Below are positions 45,073 to 55,292 of a DNA stretch of 64,000 bases, one piece after another. The position numbers and the translations under genes were made by a program. This DNA is from Pseudomonas alkylphenolica (lineage in GTDB: Bacteria; Pseudomonadota; Gammaproteobacteria; Pseudomonadales; Pseudomonadaceae), in NCBI RefSeq assembly GCF_004025535.1, contig NZ_QJRG01000044.1, positions 407,814-471,813 on the forward strand, written 5' to 3'. The notes beneath the pieces were generated by a model that was not told the origin of the DNA, made no database searches, and saw only the letters and a program-made list of their open reading frames with translations. Within the stretch, counting starts at the first letter, position 1. Each line of letters opens with the position of its first letter.

Positions 45073-47248
45073 AGCAGGCCAAAAACGACTCGTCACGCTG
45101 GTCGAGTCGGGAGAGGATCGGACGCAATTCGCCCAGTGGTACCGGGCGGCTGAGCAGGTAGCCCTGGACGAAGTCGCACCCCTGTTGGGCGAGGAACTGG
45201 TACTGCTCCATGGTTTCCACACCCTCGGTAATCACCTGCAAGTGCAGGGTGTGGGCCATGATGATGATCGCCTGGACAATCTCCATGTCCTGGCGGCTGC
45301 GTGGAACATCCTGAATGAACGAGCGATCGATCTTCAAGGTGTCCAACGGCAGGCGCTTGAGGTAGGCCAGCGATGAGTAGCCGGTGCCAAAGTCATCGAT
45401 CGACAACGACACGCCCAGGGCGCGAATGTCCTTGAGCAGGCTGATGGTGCTGTGGATGTTGCCCATCAGTGCGTTTTCGGTGACTTCCAGTTCAAGCTGG
45501 TGGGCGGCAAGGCCCGCCTGTTGCAGGGCATCGGCAACATCCCGGGCCAGTTCTTCGCAGCCCAGCGTCAACGCCGAGCAATTGACCGTGACCTTCAGGC
45601 CGCCGTAACCGTGGCGATTGAGTTGAGCCAGGTCCTGGCAGGCGTGGCGCAGCACCCAGAGGTCAAGGTCGGTGATCAGGCCATTGGCTTCGGCAATGCC
45701 GATAAAGCGATCGGGGCTGAGCAAACCGTGCTGGGGATGTTGCCAGCGCACCAGGGCTTCAAGTTTGGCTACCTGACCGGTATGCAGGTCAAAAATGGGT
45801 TGGTAGTGGATACGCAGGCCGCGCTCTTCAAGCAGGGCCACGCGCAGTTCTTCCTCGAGCTGCAACTCCAGCGTGGCGCGGGTCTTGAGGCCACTGTTGA
45901 AGAAGTTCAGGCTGTTGCGCCCGCTGTCCTTGGACTGGTACAGCGCTAGGTCCGCATTTTTCAGCAGTTCTTCGCAGGTGCGACCGTCATCGGGAAAGAT
46001 GCTGATACCAATGCTGGTGGTCATGACCATGCGCCGCCCGGCGAGGTCGATGGGCTCTTTCATCTTCTGCATGATGCGTTGCGCCAGATGCCGGGCTTCA
46101 TCCCGCGTATTCAGGGCAATCAATATGCAGAATTCATCTCCGCCGAAGCGTGACACCACATCCTGGCTGCGGGTAGCGGCTTTGATGTAGCCGGCAATGA
46201 CTTTGAGCAGCTCGTCGCCGGCATCATGACCAAGGCTGTCGTTGATGCGCTTGAAGTGATCGATATCCAGGAACATCACCGCCAGCATGCCCTCGCTGGT
46301 GGCCTGTTCGGCCAGGCGTTCGGCAAACACCTGGTTGAAGCCACGCCGATTGATCAGGTTGGTCAGGGCGTCGTAATGCGCCGCCTGTTGCAGCGACACT
46401 CGCGCCTGGTCCAGCTGGCTGAGCAACACATTGACCCGGCGCAGGTCGTGTTCCTTGCTTTGCAGCTTCTGGTCGGACATCGCCGCACTGATGCTACTGG
46501 CGCTGATCAGCAGGGTTATCAAAGCGATGGTCAGGCTCAGTTGCAGGCTGTTGTCTGCAGCCGGCAAGGCCATGGTGGCCTCGGGCGGGATGATCAGGGT
46601 CATCGCCCACATGCCGGTGAAATGGGTAGCAAAGATGCCACCGGCCATCAACAGGCTGGCCGCGTACTTGAGCAACTGATGGAGCGTGCCGCTGCCATAG
46701 CGAAAGTAGCGTGCCAGTATCAACGCCAGCAGGCTGGCGCTGATGGCAATGGCAATCGAGGCGACAAACATGTCCGGGCGATAGAACTGTTGGGCGTTGG
46801 AGCGCATTGCTGCCATGCCGATGTAGTGCATGGCAGCAATGCCCAGGCCGATGCAGGTGGCGGCCTGAACAAAGTGACGGGGGCGTAGGTCACGACGCCC
46901 GAGGGTGTTCATCGCCAGCCAGCCGGCGAACAGCATGATCACCAGAGACAGGCCCGTCAGGGCAAAGTCGTAGTGGACTTCAATGGGTGCCTGAAACGCC
47001 AGCATGCTGATGAAATGCAGGGCCCAGACGCTACCGGCCAGGCAACAGGCCCCCAGCAGCCGCCACTGCCGCTGGGCTACGGGTTCTTCCACATGGTTCA
47101 GGCGCTCGGCCATGCTCAGGGTTGCGAAGCTGCCCGCGCCCGCAACCAGCAAGGCAAGCACCACCAGGTAAGGGTTGTAATTGCACTCGAGAATGATCTG
47201 TCCGGTAGACGGAAGTTCGGAGAGCATTTGAAGCCCCAGCCACTCCAT
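44972..47248 (-). CDS. MHYT-GGDEF-EAL membrane protein (c-di-GMP turnover)
   Basis: 758 residues. The N-terminal 250 residues have about seven helices with MHYT motifs (HFISML, MHYIGMAA, HFTGMWA), a metal-bound gas or redox sensor. The GGDEF domain is intact (RFGGDEFC), with the inhibitory RxxD (RSQD) five residues before it. The EAL domain has all catalytic residues: KLEALVRW, NCSA, TENAL, IDDFGTG, KIDRSF and TEGVET. It may therefore both make and degrade cyclic di-GMP. The C-terminus runs about 30 residues past the EAL domain. Confidence 0.95.
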   Translation of the reverse strand: MEWLGLQMLSELPSTGQIILECNYNPYLVVLALLVAGAGSFATLSMAERLNHVEEPVAQRQWRLLGACCLAGSVWALHFISMLAFQAPIEVHYDFALTGLSLVIMLFAGWLAMNTLGRRDLRPRHFVQAATCIGLGIAAMHYIGMAAMRSNAQQFYRPDMFVASIAIAISASLLALILARYFRYGSGTLHQLLKYAASLLMAGGIFATHFTGMWAMTLIIPPEATMALPAADNSLQLSLTIALITLLISASSISAAMSDQKLQSKEHDLRRVNVLLSQLDQARVSLQQAAHYDALTNLINRRGFNQVFAERLAEQATSEGMLAVMFLDIDHFKRINDSLGHDAGDELLKVIAGYIKAATRSQDVVSRFGGDEFCILIALNTRDEARHLAQRIMQKMKEPIDLAGRRMVMTTSIGISIFPDDGRTCEELLKNADLALYQSKDSGRNSLNFFNSGLKTRATLELQLEEELRVALLEERGLRIHYQPIFDLHTGQVAKLEALVRWQHPQHGLLSPDRFIGIAEANGLITDLDLWVLRHACQDLAQLNRHGYGGLKVTVNCSALTLGCEELARDVADALQQAGLAAHQLELEVTENALMGNIHSTISLLKDIRALGVSLSIDDFGTGYSSLAYLKRLPLDTLKIDRSFIQDVPRSRQDMEIVQAIIIMAHTLHLQVITEGVETMEQYQFLAQQGCDFVQGYLLSRPVPLGELRPILSRLDQRDESFLACFTPYVDTNQSVSPDLFANNPDYHAGASAVRPGR

Positions 47249-47423
47249 AGCATTCCTCTTTATCGAGTTCGCACTCGTCCCCCAAACGCCTGCCTGGAGA
47301 CCGTTCTGCTGGAGTATAGGAAGAGAGCATTAACCCATCCTGATTAATGGCACATTGACTTCTACGATTTGGACATTGAGGTAATAGCGTTGGGTTCTAA
47401 AACCCTTGCAATCTTGGAAGCGC

Positions 47424-47466
47424 AAAAAAAAGCGGCCCTGCAACGCGAAGCTGCAGGGCCGTTTTT
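47424..47466 (-). terminator. Rho-independent terminator of rapA
   Basis: Stem CGGCCCTGCA / TGCAGGGCCG with a 9-base loop and TTTTTTTT on the leftward strand, just after the rapA stop at 47490. The rightward strand has TTTTT as well. Confidence 0.92.
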
Positions 47467-47489
47467 ATGGCGTCGATGGAAAGTGGTTA

Positions 47490-50336
47490 TCAGCCAGCGA
47501 CCAGTACCCGAATGGCCTCCAGGCGCAGTGCGGCTTTATCCAGCATCGCCAGGCCTTGCTCGCGTTGCTTGCGCAGCGCTTCGATTTCGCTGTCGCGTAC
47601 GCTCGGGTTGACGGCTTGCAAGGCCGTCAGGCGCGCCAGCTCTTCGTCGGTCTCGGCGGCCAGGCGACGCTGGGCCTCGGCGACGCGCTCGGCATGACGC
47701 GGCATGATCTTGGCTTCACCGCTGTTGATCCGGGGTGTCAGTACATCACGCTGAGCCTGGATGAACTTGTTGGCGCTCGCCTTCGGTACGCTTTCAAGTT
47801 GGTCGTTCAGGGTTTCGAACGAGACGCGTGAAGCCAGGTCGTTGCCGTTGGTGTCGAGCAGGCAGCGCAGGGCCGCCGGCGGCAGGTAGCGGCCCAGTTG
47901 CAGGGCGCGCGGTGCGACCACTTCGCTGACATACAGCAGTTCAAGCAGCACGGTGCCAGGTTTCAGCGCCTTGTTCTTGATCAGCGCCACCGCGGTGTTG
48001 CCCATCGAACCGGACAGCACCAGGTCCATGCCGCCCTGGACCATCGGGTGCTCCCAGGTAATGAACTGCATGTCTTCGCGCGACAGTGCCTGGTTGCGGT
48101 CGTAAGTGATGGTCACGCCTTCGTCGTCGCCCAGCGGGAAGCTCGCGTCGAGCATTTTTTCGCTCGGCTTGAGGATCAGTGCGTTTTCCGAATGGTCTTC
48201 GCTGTCGATACCGAACGCATCGAACAAGGTTTCCATGTAGATCGGCAAGGTGAACTGATCATCTTGCTCAAGGATCGCTTCGACCAGCGCCTCACCTTCG
48301 CCAGCGCCGCCGGAGTTGAGCTCCAGCAAACGGTCGCGACCGGTGTGCAATTCGCTTTCCAGGCGCTCGCGCTCGGCGCGCGCCTCGTCGACCAGGGCTT
48401 GCCACTCACCGTCGTCACCGCTTTCGAGCATCGGCAGCAGGCGCGGGCCGAACTGGTGCTGCAGGGCGTTACCGGTCGGGCAGGTAGCCAGGAAGGCGTT
48501 CAGAGCCTGGTTGTACCACTGGAACAGACGCTCTTGCGGGCTGTTCTGCAGGTACGGCACATGCAGTTCGATGGTGTGTTTCTGACCGATCCGGTCGAGA
48601 CGGCCGATACGTTGCTCGAGCAGGTCCGGGTGGGCGGGCAGGTCGAACAGCACCAGGTGGTGGGCAAACTGGAAGTTGCGGCCTTCGCTACCGATTTCCG
48701 AGCAGATCAGCACCTGAGCGCCGAATTCTTCGTCGGCGAAGTAAGCGGCGGCGCGGTCGCGCTCCAGGATGCTCATGCCTTCATGGAACACCGTGGCCGG
48801 AATACCGGAGCGCACGCGCAGGGCGTCCTCGAGGTCCATGGCGGTTTCGGCGTGGGCGCAGATTACCAGGACCTTGACGCGCTTGAGCATCTTCAGGGTG
48901 TCGATCAGCCAGTCGACCCGAGGGTCGAAGCGCCACCAGCGTTCCTCTTCGGCGGTGTCGCCCTGGGACTGGAAGGCAACTTCCGGGTACAGCTCGGCGT
49001 GTTCGCCAAGCGGCAGCTCCATGTACTGATCGGGGCTTGGCAGCGGGTAGGGGTGCAAGTTGCGCTCAGGGAAACCCTGGACGGCAGCACGGGTATTACG
49101 GAACAGGACACGGCCGGTGCCGTGACGGTCGAGCAGCTCGCGAATCAAGCGTGCGCTTGCCTGGGTGTCGCCGTCGTTGATCGCACCCAGCAGTGCCTCG
49201 CCTTCGGCACCGAGGAAACCCTGGATGGTGGCATGTGCCTTGTCCGACAGACGACCTTCGTCAAGCAGCTCCTGGACCGCTTCGGCCACAGGGCGATAGT
49301 GCTCGCTCTCGGCACGGAAGGCTGCCAGGTCATGGAAACGGTTCGGGTCGAGCAGGCGCAGGCGCGCGAAGTGGCTGTCCTGGCCCAGTTGCTCAGGCGT
49401 CGCCGTCAGCAAGAGCACGCCCGGAATCACCTGAGACAGTTGTTCGACCAGGCCATACTCGGGGCTGACCTGCTCTTCGTGCCAGACCAGGTGATGGGCT
49501 TCGTCGACGACCAGCAGGTCCCAGCCCGCAGCGAACAGCGCGTCCTGGGCTTTCTCGTCTTCGGTCAGCCATTCCAGGGCGACCAGCGCCAGCTGGGCAT
49601 CTTCGAACGGGTTGCTGGCGTCGCTTTCAATGAAGCGCTCGGCGTCGAACAGGGCGACCTGCAGGTTGAAGCGCCGGCGCATCTCTACCAGCCACTGGTG
49701 CTGGAGGTTTTCCGGCACCAGGATCAGCACACGGCTGGCGCGCCCCGAGAGCAATTGGCGATGAATCACCAGGCCGGCCTCGATGGTCTTGCCCAGGCCC
49801 ACTTCGTCGGCCAGCAATACTCGCGGGGCAATACGGTCGGCGACTTCACGGGCAATATGCAACTGGTGAGCGATCGGCTGGGCACGGGTGCCGCCCAAGC
49901 CCCACAGCGAGGACTGCAACTGGCGGCTGGTGTGCTCGAGGGTGTTGTAGCGCAGCGAGAACCACGGCAGCGGGTCGATTTGCCCGGCGAACAGACGGTC
50001 GCTGGCCAGGCGGAACTGGATAAAGTTCGACAGCTGGGTTTCCGGCAGGGTACGGGCCTGGTTCTGCCCGTCGAGGCCGTGATAGACCAGAAGGCCGTCA
50101 ACGTCGTCTACTTCGCGTACGGTCAGTTTCCAGCCTTCGAAATGGGTGATCTGGTCGCCGGGCGAGAAACGCACGCGGGTCAGGGGCGCATTGCGCAGGG
50201 AGTACTGGCGAGTGTCGCCAGTGGCCGGGTAGAGCACGGTCAACAAGCGGCCGTCCTGTGCCAGAACGGTCCCTAGACCCAGCTCGGCCTCGCTGTCGCT
50301 GATCCAGCGTTGCCCCGGTTGATACTGCTGCGCCAT
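47490..50336 (-). CDS. rapA: RNA polymerase-associated protein RapA
   Basis: Swi2/Snf2-family ATPase that recycles RNA polymerase after transcription. 948 residues from the ATG at 50336 ([20 protein letters not shown]); E. coli RapA is 968. Two N-terminal Tudor-like domains (about 1-110), Walker [15 protein letters not shown] (about 170), DEAH box ([10 protein letters not shown]), then helicase C-terminal motifs ([26 protein letters not shown]). The frame is open 192 bases upstream, but the start chosen is the family one. Confidence 0.97.
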   Translation of the reverse strand: MAQQYQPGQRWISDSEAELGLGTVLAQDGRLLTVLYPATGDTRQYSLRNAPLTRVRFSPGDQITHFEGWKLTVREVDDVDGLLVYHGLDGQNQARTLPETQLSNFIQFRLASDRLFAGQIDPLPWFSLRYNTLEHTSRQLQSSLWGLGGTRAQPIAHQLHIAREVADRIAPRVLLADEVGLGKTIEAGLVIHRQLLSGRASRVLILVPENLQHQWLVEMRRRFNLQVALFDAERFIESDASNPFEDAQLALVALEWLTEDEKAQDALFAAGWDLLVVDEAHHLVWHEEQVSPEYGLVEQLSQVIPGVLLLTATPEQLGQDSHFARLRLLDPNRFHDLAAFRAESEHYRPVAEAVQELLDEGRLSDKAHATIQGFLGAEGEALLGAINDGDTQASARLIRELLDRHGTGRVLFRNTRAAVQGFPERNLHPYPLPSPDQYMELPLGEHAELYPEVAFQSQGDTAEEERWWRFDPRVDWLIDTLKMLKRVKVLVICAHAETAMDLEDALRVRSGIPATVFHEGMSILERDRAAAYFADEEFGAQVLICSEIGSEGRNFQFAHHLVLFDLPAHPDLLEQRIGRLDRIGQKHTIELHVPYLQNSPQERLFQWYNQALNAFLATCPTGNALQHQFGPRLLPMLESGDDGEWQALVDEARAERERLESELHTGRDRLLELNSGGAGEGEALVEAILEQDDQFTLPIYMETLFDAFGIDSEDHSENALILKPSEKMLDASFPLGDDEGVTITYDRNQALSREDMQFITWEHPMVQGGMDLVLSGSMGNTAVALIKNKALKPGTVLLELLYVSEVVAPRALQLGRYLPPAALRCLLDTNGNDLASRVSFETLNDQLESVPKASANKFIQAQRDVLTPRINSGEAKIMPRHAERVAEAQRRLAAETDEELARLTALQAVNPSVRDSEIEALRKQREQGLAMLDKAALRLEAIRVLVAG

Positions 50337-50454
50337 ACTGCCTGACTCCCGCCTTGAAAAGCCGACTATCTTAACGGATAGGACTGTGCAGACCAAAGAG
50401 TCTAGCAATTTCAGCGAAGAAAACCGCTGTCGCCAGTGAGGGGCCTGAACATTC

Positions 50455-51141
50455 ATGCGTCTACAAGCATTGTGGTTACCCCGATGGCTGCTCGTGGGCA
50501 GCGTGTTGCTGCTGGGGGCGTGCGACAAGCCTGGTTTTGAACTGCTGGCGCCACTGCCCGCCGCACAACTTGATGCCCTGGGAATCGCTACTGCGGTACA
50601 GACCGTGCACTTTCGTGACCGCGAGGGCGAAGGTTTGCTGGTGCTCAGCCGTGGCGATGATCAGGTGCGTGACGAGGACGCCGGTCAGGACCTCGACCGG
50701 GTGATCCTCACGGCCACGCTGTATGGACGAAGCGCCGAGAGTGACGCGCTCAAAGTGCGCTGGACATTCGAGGATGAAACCGACTGCGCCGGCCTGGACC
50801 TGGACGTTGGTTTTTATACCGATGTCAGCGGTGCCAGCGATCTGAACAACGATGGCGTGGCGGAGCTGACCGTCGCCAGTCACGCTTTTTGTGGGGGCGG
50901 AATCGATCCGCACGCGTTGCGTGTGGAAGTGCGTGAGGGGCAGGCCAGCTATGCCATCGTCGGTCAATCCCTGATTACCCCGCCGGGAGAGTCGCCCTAT
51001 GGTGGTGAGCGTGAAGACAACCCTTCACTGGCATCGGCGCCCGCGGTATTGCGCGATCACCTCAACGCGGTGTGGAACAGCATCCTCACCCGGCCTTGGA
51101 GCGAGATCGCGCCGGCACCGGATGACAGCGACGAACCCTAG
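50455..51141 (+). CDS. Lipoprotein with FG-GAP-like segment (M949_RS01915-like)
   Basis: 228 residues with lipobox LLGAC (Cys about 23). The body is beta-rich; [20 protein letters not shown] (about 120-140) resembles an FG-GAP/calcium repeat, and paired cysteines (TDCAG, FCGGG) could be a disulfide. It resembles proteins named M949_RS01915 family surface polysaccharide biosynthesis protein, a label from memory. Divergent from rapA, 118 bases between starts. Function unknown. Confidence 0.7.
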   Translation: MRLQALWLPRWLLVGSVLLLGACDKPGFELLAPLPAAQLDALGIATAVQTVHFRDREGEGLLVLSRGDDQVRDEDAGQDLDRVILTATLYGRSAESDALKVRWTFEDETDCAGLDLDVGFYTDVSGASDLNNDGVAELTVASHAFCGGGIDPHALRVEVREGQASYAIVGQSLITPPGESPYGGEREDNPSLASAPAVLRDHLNAVWNSILTRPWSEIAPAPDDSDEP

Positions 51142-51234
51142 GGAAGGCTACACTCCAGGTGCCCACCTATTATTCGTTTCAGGCTAAAGGCTGGCGCTGG
51201 CTAGCCGACACACTGGCGACAGGAGACCGACCCC

Positions 51235-51561
51235 ATGCTGCCGCCCCTCATTCCGCTCAGTGCTGCCCCCGTGACATCGCAACTGGACCCGGTCAAGCCG
51301 ACACCCGACATCAAACCGGTGGTGCCGACGCAGCCGGCGTCCAGTGAAGGGGCCATCGACCTGAAACACCGTGATCCGGAACAACCGGCACTGTTGCTGC
51401 GCGAAGAACAGCGTCGCCAGCAGCGCAACCGGTCGCACAAAGGTGACGACCTCTACCAGCCCATGCCGGGGGATGAAGTCAACGCTGACAACACCGTGCC
51501 GGTGGCTCCCTTGATGGGTGAACAGCCACGCCAGGGGCTGTTGGTGGACATCGAAGTCTGA
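51235..51561 (+). CDS. Hypothetical protein, charged and disordered
   Basis: 108 residues. N-terminal Pro-rich stretch (PVKPTPDIKPVVPTQPASS), then a charged helix (LLREEQRRQQRNRSHKG) and an acidic end (MPGDEVNADNTVPVAP...LLVDIEV). AGGAGAC before the ATG is well placed. Found in Pseudomonas genomes beside the preceding lipoprotein; some older entries wrongly call it aspartate-semialdehyde dehydrogenase. No function recognised. Confidence 0.7.
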   Translation: MLPPLIPLSAAPVTSQLDPVKPTPDIKPVVPTQPASSEGAIDLKHRDPEQPALLLREEQRRQQRNRSHKGDDLYQPMPGDEVNADNTVPVAPLMGEQPRQGLLVDIEV

Positions 51562-51639
51562 ACATTGGGCCACTGACTGGTCAGCGACCGCAACTGCCTT
51601 CATTATTGCAGGATCGCAGCCCGCTTCCCGAGCCAGACA

Positions 51640-51801
51640 ATGAGCCAAGATGACAACCTGATCGACTTCGACGCCGAGCGCGCACGACGCATTCATGACA
51701 TCAAAGAGAAACGCCTGAACGAAGTACGCCAGGCGTTCGAGCAAGCCATGCCACTGGGCAAGGCCAAGAAAAAGCCCAAGGGCAAACCCAAGAAGCGTTG
51801 A
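51640..51801 (+). CDS. Short Lys-rich hypothetical protein
   Basis: 53 residues, MSQDDNLIDFDAERARRIHD at the start, a central amphipathic helix (KRLNEVRQAFEQAMPLG) and a very basic end (KAKKKPKGKPKKR). The coding frame ends in a clean stop before the ccoM promoter, and the codon use matches neighbours. Too short for a family call; the basic tail suggests nucleic-acid binding. Confidence 0.55.
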   Translation: MSQDDNLIDFDAERARRIHDIKEKRLNEVRQAFEQAMPLGKAKKKPKGKPKKR

Positions 51802-51856
51802 AAACTTGATGCAGGTCAACCCTGCACCCGCCTCGCGCGCCCGGACCAGGGCGCCA

Positions 51857-51898
51857 TTGATCTCGGTCAATTTTTATCCTCCGGCCTTTCGCTACCTT
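51857..51898 (+). promoter_or_regulatory. Predicted Anr/FNR-dependent promoter of ccoM
   Basis: TTGAT-CTCG-GTCAA at 51857-51870 matches the Anr consensus at 9 of 10 bases. A -10 box TACCTT is at 51893-51898; the start would be near 51905, which places the box centre at -41.5. Low-oxygen control fits a cbb3 oxidase subunit. Confidence 0.75.
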
Positions 51899-51935
51899 GA
51901 GCACATCAGACGGGGTCAGGCGAAAGGAGGTCGGC

Positions 51936-52052
51936 ATGTTCTTCGATAATGTGGTTATCGCTGGAGTCATCACAGTCAGCCTGATGCTGCTGTTTTTCGT
52001 CGGATTCGGAATTTTTATCTGGAAGGACTCGAACAAGCGCAAACAGCGCTGA
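51936..52052 (+). CDS. ccoM: cbb3 oxidase small subunit CcoM
   Basis: 38 residues with one membrane helix (GVITVSLMLLFFVGFGIFIW) and the basic end KDSNKRKQR. The sequence MFFDNVVIAGVITVSLML closely resembles the CcoM subunit seen in the P. stutzeri cbb3 cytochrome oxidase structure (recalled as MFVDNVVLAGVVTVGLM), which stabilises the complex. A perfect AAAGGAGGT Shine-Dalgarno lies five bases before the ATG, and a strong terminator follows. The gene is far from the ccoNOPQ operon. Confidence 0.85.
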   Translation: MFFDNVVIAGVITVSLMLLFFVGFGIFIWKDSNKRKQR

Positions 52053-52084
52053 TTCTTCCGGTACATGAGCACGCAAGGCATTTA

Positions 52085-52110
52085 GGGCGACTTCGGTCGC
52101 CCATTTTTTT
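52085..52110 (+). terminator. Rho-independent terminator of ccoM
   Basis: GGGCGAC / GTCGCCC with a TTCG tetraloop, followed by ATTTTTTT. Confidence 0.93.
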
Positions 52111-52229
52111 GTCCGCAAGAAAACCTTCGTCTTACTGGACTTTTATTAGTTAGCTAGCTAATAATCTGTTTCCAATCCTTTCACACAGCCCTGTCTATCT
52201 TTACAACACAGCCCGTCAAGGTTCGACCC

Positions 52230-54218
52230 GTGCCCATTACGTTGCAGGCGCTGTTTGCGCCGAACAAGCTCGCCGTGCAATTTGCCATCAAGACCCTGCT
52301 GGGCGGTGGTCTGGCTCTGTGGCTGGCATTGCGGTGGGGGCTTGAGCAACCGGCCTGGGCTCTGATGACGGCATTCATCGTGGCTCAACCGCTTTCCGGC
52401 ATGGTCCTGCAAAAGGGCCTGGCGCGTTTGCTCGGGACCCTGGTGGGCACGGTCATGTCGGTAGTGTTCATGGGCATGTTTGCCCAGACGCCCTGGCTGT
52501 TCCTGCTGGCCCTGGCGCTGTGGCTGGCGTTGTGTACCGCCTGCTCGACACTGTTGCGCAGCGCTTGGGCGTACTCGTTCGTGCTGGCCGGTTACACCGT
52601 TGCAATCATCGCATTGCCGGCCGTCGATCACCCCTTGCTGGTGTTTGACCAGGCGGTAGCGCGCTGTACCGAGATCTGCCTGGGGATTGTCTGCGCCACG
52701 GCAACCAGTGCCTTGCTCTGGCCCATGCGGGTCGAGCAACAGTTGGGCGGGCAGGCGCGTCAGGCCTGGAGCAGTGGCCTGCAGGCCGCCAGTGCGACAC
52801 TGACCGGTGAGCAGCAGGCACGCAAAGGCTTGCTGGAGATCCTTGGGCGCATAGTGGCGGTAGACGCACAACGCGAACATGCCTGGTTCGAAGGCAGCCT
52901 TGGTCGCCAGCGGGCTCGTGCCATTCGCGGTTTGAGCCAGAAGCTGCTGATCCTGTTGCGTATCGCCCGCTCGGTCCGGCGTCAGTGGCAACAACTGGAC
53001 GAGGCGCAGACCCGCCATCTGCAACCCTGGCTCGATGAGGTCCAGGCAGCCCTGGCCACGCCTGACCAGGCGAGCCTGTTGCTATTGCGCCAGCGGGTGT
53101 GGGATGCGGCGCACGATGAACACATCAGTACGGCCGAACACTACTGTCTGGCCCGCCTGACTTTGTTACTGGATAACGCCATGGCCGCGACCCTGGCTTT
53201 GCGTGCAGTGGAGGAGGGCACTGCACTGGCCGATGTACCCGACAGCCTGGCGGTGCACCGAGACGTACCGTTGGCCCTGTTGTTCGGCTCGCGTAGCGCG
53301 CTGGCCTTTCTGGCCATGGCCGGTTTCTGGTTGGCTACCGGCTGGATTTCGGCCCCCGGTGGGCTGGTGCTGACCTGCGTGGTCTGCAGCCTGTTTGCCA
53401 GTCGTGAAAACGGCGCGCAAATCGGCTTGAGTTTTTTGCGCGGCATTTTACTGGCCCTGCCAGTGGCCTTTGTTGTCGGGCAGATTCTGCTGCCGGAGTG
53501 GAGCGGTTTCCCCATGCTGTGCATGGCCTTGGGTGTACCGCTTTTCTTCGGGGCACTGGGCATGGCCAATCCGAGGATCGGCGCTACGGCGACTTCCTAT
53601 TGCCTGCATTTTATTGTGTTGGTGGCACCGCTGAACGCCATGCACTTTCAGGTCGCGACCTTCCTCAATAGCGCTCAGGCCATGCTGATCGGGGTGGGCG
53701 CGGCGGTGCTGGCGTTCAAGTTGTTGGTGCTGCGTAACCCCGCCTGGCATGGGCGGCGCCTGCGTGCAGCCACCCAAAGTGATCTGGTGCGCTTGACGCG
53801 ACGAGACCTGCGCGGTGCCGACACCTGGTTTGGTGGTCGTATGGCCGACCGCCTGCTGCAACTGGCGCGCCACTACGCGGCGCTGTCCGAGCAGGAGCGC
53901 ACGCGCTGGGACGACGGTGTACATGGTCTGGATATCGGCGATGAGCTGTTGCACCTGCGTCACTGCCTGGCAATAGCGCGAGCGCCGCTGGACAGCGCCG
54001 AACGCGCCTACCTGCAGCAACTGGAAAGTGTATTGGCGCGGGGTCCGGCGCCTGGCAGGAGCGATCGCCTGGATGCTGCCAGCGAACAATTTATCGAGGC
54101 TATACAGCGTCAACCGGCCAGCGACCCGCTGCGCCTGGCCATCGGGGCGGTGCTGCAATTGCAGCGCAGCTGGGGTAAGTGGTGCCGTCGGCAGGAGGAA
54201 ATCCATGGGCTTGCGTGA
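52230..54218 (+). CDS. FUSC-family aromatic-acid exporter inner-membrane protein (AaeB-like)
   Basis: 662 residues from a GTG at 52230. Two blocks of about five membrane helices (about 15-165 and 350-500) separated by cytoplasmic regions, the FUSC/AaeB layout. Conserved: AIKTLLGGGLALWLALRWGLEQPAWALMTAFIVAQP at the N-terminus. With the next two genes it forms an AaeB-AaeX-AaeA-type efflux system, probably for aromatic carboxylates such as p-hydroxybenzoate. Substrate inferred from the family only. Confidence 0.9.
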   Translation: MPITLQALFAPNKLAVQFAIKTLLGGGLALWLALRWGLEQPAWALMTAFIVAQPLSGMVLQKGLARLLGTLVGTVMSVVFMGMFAQTPWLFLLALALWLALCTACSTLLRSAWAYSFVLAGYTVAIIALPAVDHPLLVFDQAVARCTEICLGIVCATATSALLWPMRVEQQLGGQARQAWSSGLQAASATLTGEQQARKGLLEILGRIVAVDAQREHAWFEGSLGRQRARAIRGLSQKLLILLRIARSVRRQWQQLDEAQTRHLQPWLDEVQAALATPDQASLLLLRQRVWDAAHDEHISTAEHYCLARLTLLLDNAMAATLALRAVEEGTALADVPDSLAVHRDVPLALLFGSRSALAFLAMAGFWLATGWISAPGGLVLTCVVCSLFASRENGAQIGLSFLRGILLALPVAFVVGQILLPEWSGFPMLCMALGVPLFFGALGMANPRIGATATSYCLHFIVLVAPLNAMHFQVATFLNSAQAMLIGVGAAVLAFKLLVLRNPAWHGRRLRAATQSDLVRLTRRDLRGADTWFGGRMADRLLQLARHYAALSEQERTRWDDGVHGLDIGDELLHLRHCLAIARAPLDSAERAYLQQLESVLARGPAPGRSDRLDAASEQFIEAIQRQPASDPLRLAIGAVLQLQRSWGKWCRRQEEIHGLA

Positions 54219-54411
54219 GTGGGCGCTGGGCGGTGTATTGCTCAGCCCGTTTCTGGTTTATGTGGTGCTGGCGCTGGGACTGACCGCTGCCGTGCACCTG
54301 TTGTTGCACCTGACCCCCTTGGGTCGATGGATCTGGCACAAAGCCTTGTTCGATTGTGCACTGTTCATTTGTGTACTGACCCTGGTAACGCTTTGGCTGG
54401 GGCCTTTGTAA
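54205..54411 (+). CDS. DUF1656 membrane protein (AaeX-like)
   Basis: 68 residues with two membrane helices (GVLLSPFLVYVVLALGLTAAVHLLL and ALFDCALFICVLTLVTLWL). DUF1656/AaeX proteins always accompany AaeA/AaeB efflux pumps. It overlaps the end of the upstream gene by 14 bases and has its own GGAGGAA, so translation is coupled. Confidence 0.9.
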   Translation: MGLREWALGGVLLSPFLVYVVLALGLTAAVHLLLHLTPLGRWIWHKALFDCALFICVLTLVTLWLGPL

Positions 54412-54422
54412 GGAGTTGAATC

Positions 54423-55292
54423 ATGCGTGCACTGGTACGTATCGCCGTTACCCTGTGTCTGGTGGTAGTGGCCATTTTTGCCGGCTGGAAGCTGTGGCAG
54501 TACTACATGCTCACGCCCTGGACCCGCGATGCGAAAATCCGCGCCGATGTGGTGATCATTGCTCCAGACGTGTCCGGCTGGGTGCGAGAACTCAAGGTGC
54601 GTGACAATCAGCAGGTCAAGGCCGGCGAGCTGTTGATGTCGATCGATCGGGATCGTTTTGAAGCCGCACTCGAGCAAGCCAGCGCAGTGGCTGAAACCCG
54701 TCAGCATCAATTGCGCCTGCGTGAGCATGAAGCCTCCCGGCGGGCCGCACTGGGGCCGCAGGCGATCAGTGCCGAACTGCGCGAAAATGCCCAGATCAAT
54801 GCGGCAGTCGCCCGGGGTGAACTGCGCGAGGCCCAGGCGCAGGTCAAGGTGGCGGCGATTAACCTGGCCCGTAGCCAGGTCAAGGCGCCGCGCGACGGTC
54901 ACATCACCAACCTGCGGTTGGCCGAGGGCAACTATGTCAATGCCGGGCAGCCGGTCATGGCCCTGATCGATGACGCGACCTTTTATGTGCAGGCCTATTT
55001 CGAAGAAACCAAGCTGCCACGCATTCGTGTCGGTGACTCGGTCAAGGTCTGGTTGATGAGCGCTGGCGAGCCCATGCAGGGCCATGTCGAGAGCATCAGC
55101 CGCGGCATCACCGACAGCAATACCAACCCCGACAGCCAGTTGCTTGCCGAAGTCGAACCGACCTTCAACTGGGTGCGCCTGGCCCAACGCATTCCGGTGC
55201 GGATCAAGTTGGACCAGTTGCCCGACGGCATGACCCTGAGCGCGGGCATGACCGCCAGTGTGCAGGTGCACGAAGACACCCTGCAACGCTGA
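54423..55292 (+). CDS. HlyD-family periplasmic adaptor (AaeA-like)
   Basis: 289 residues. N-terminal helix anchor (IAVTLCLVVVAIFAGWKLW), then biotinyl/lipoyl half (DVSGWVRELKVRDNQQVKAGELL), a helical hairpin of about 65 residues, the second lipoyl half (VKAPRDGHITNLRLAEGNYV) and a beta-barrel. Connects the inner-membrane pump with an outer-membrane channel. Starts 11 bases after the DUF1656 gene. Confidence 0.94.
   Translation: MRALVRIAVTLCLVVVAIFAGWKLWQYYMLTPWTRDAKIRADVVIIAPDVSGWVRELKVRDNQQVKAGELLMSIDRDRFEAALEQASAVAETRQHQLRLREHEASRRAALGPQAISAELRENAQINAAVARGELREAQAQVKVAAINLARSQVKAPRDGHITNLRLAEGNYVNAGQPVMALIDDATFYVQAYFEETKLPRIRVGDSVKVWLMSAGEPMQGHVESISRGITDSNTNPDSQLLAEVEPTFNWVRLAQRIPVRIKLDQLPDGMTLSAGMTASVQVHEDTLQR

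Noticed and set aside
47898..50276. Open frame of 792 codons on the + strand antisense to rapA
   Set aside because: rapA is clearly real on the other strand with all helicase motifs; the antisense frame has no start context or recognisable domain.
51701..52118. Leftward frames over the ccoM region
   Set aside because: They run through the ccoM promoter and terminator and encode no known pattern; the small rightward genes explain the region better.
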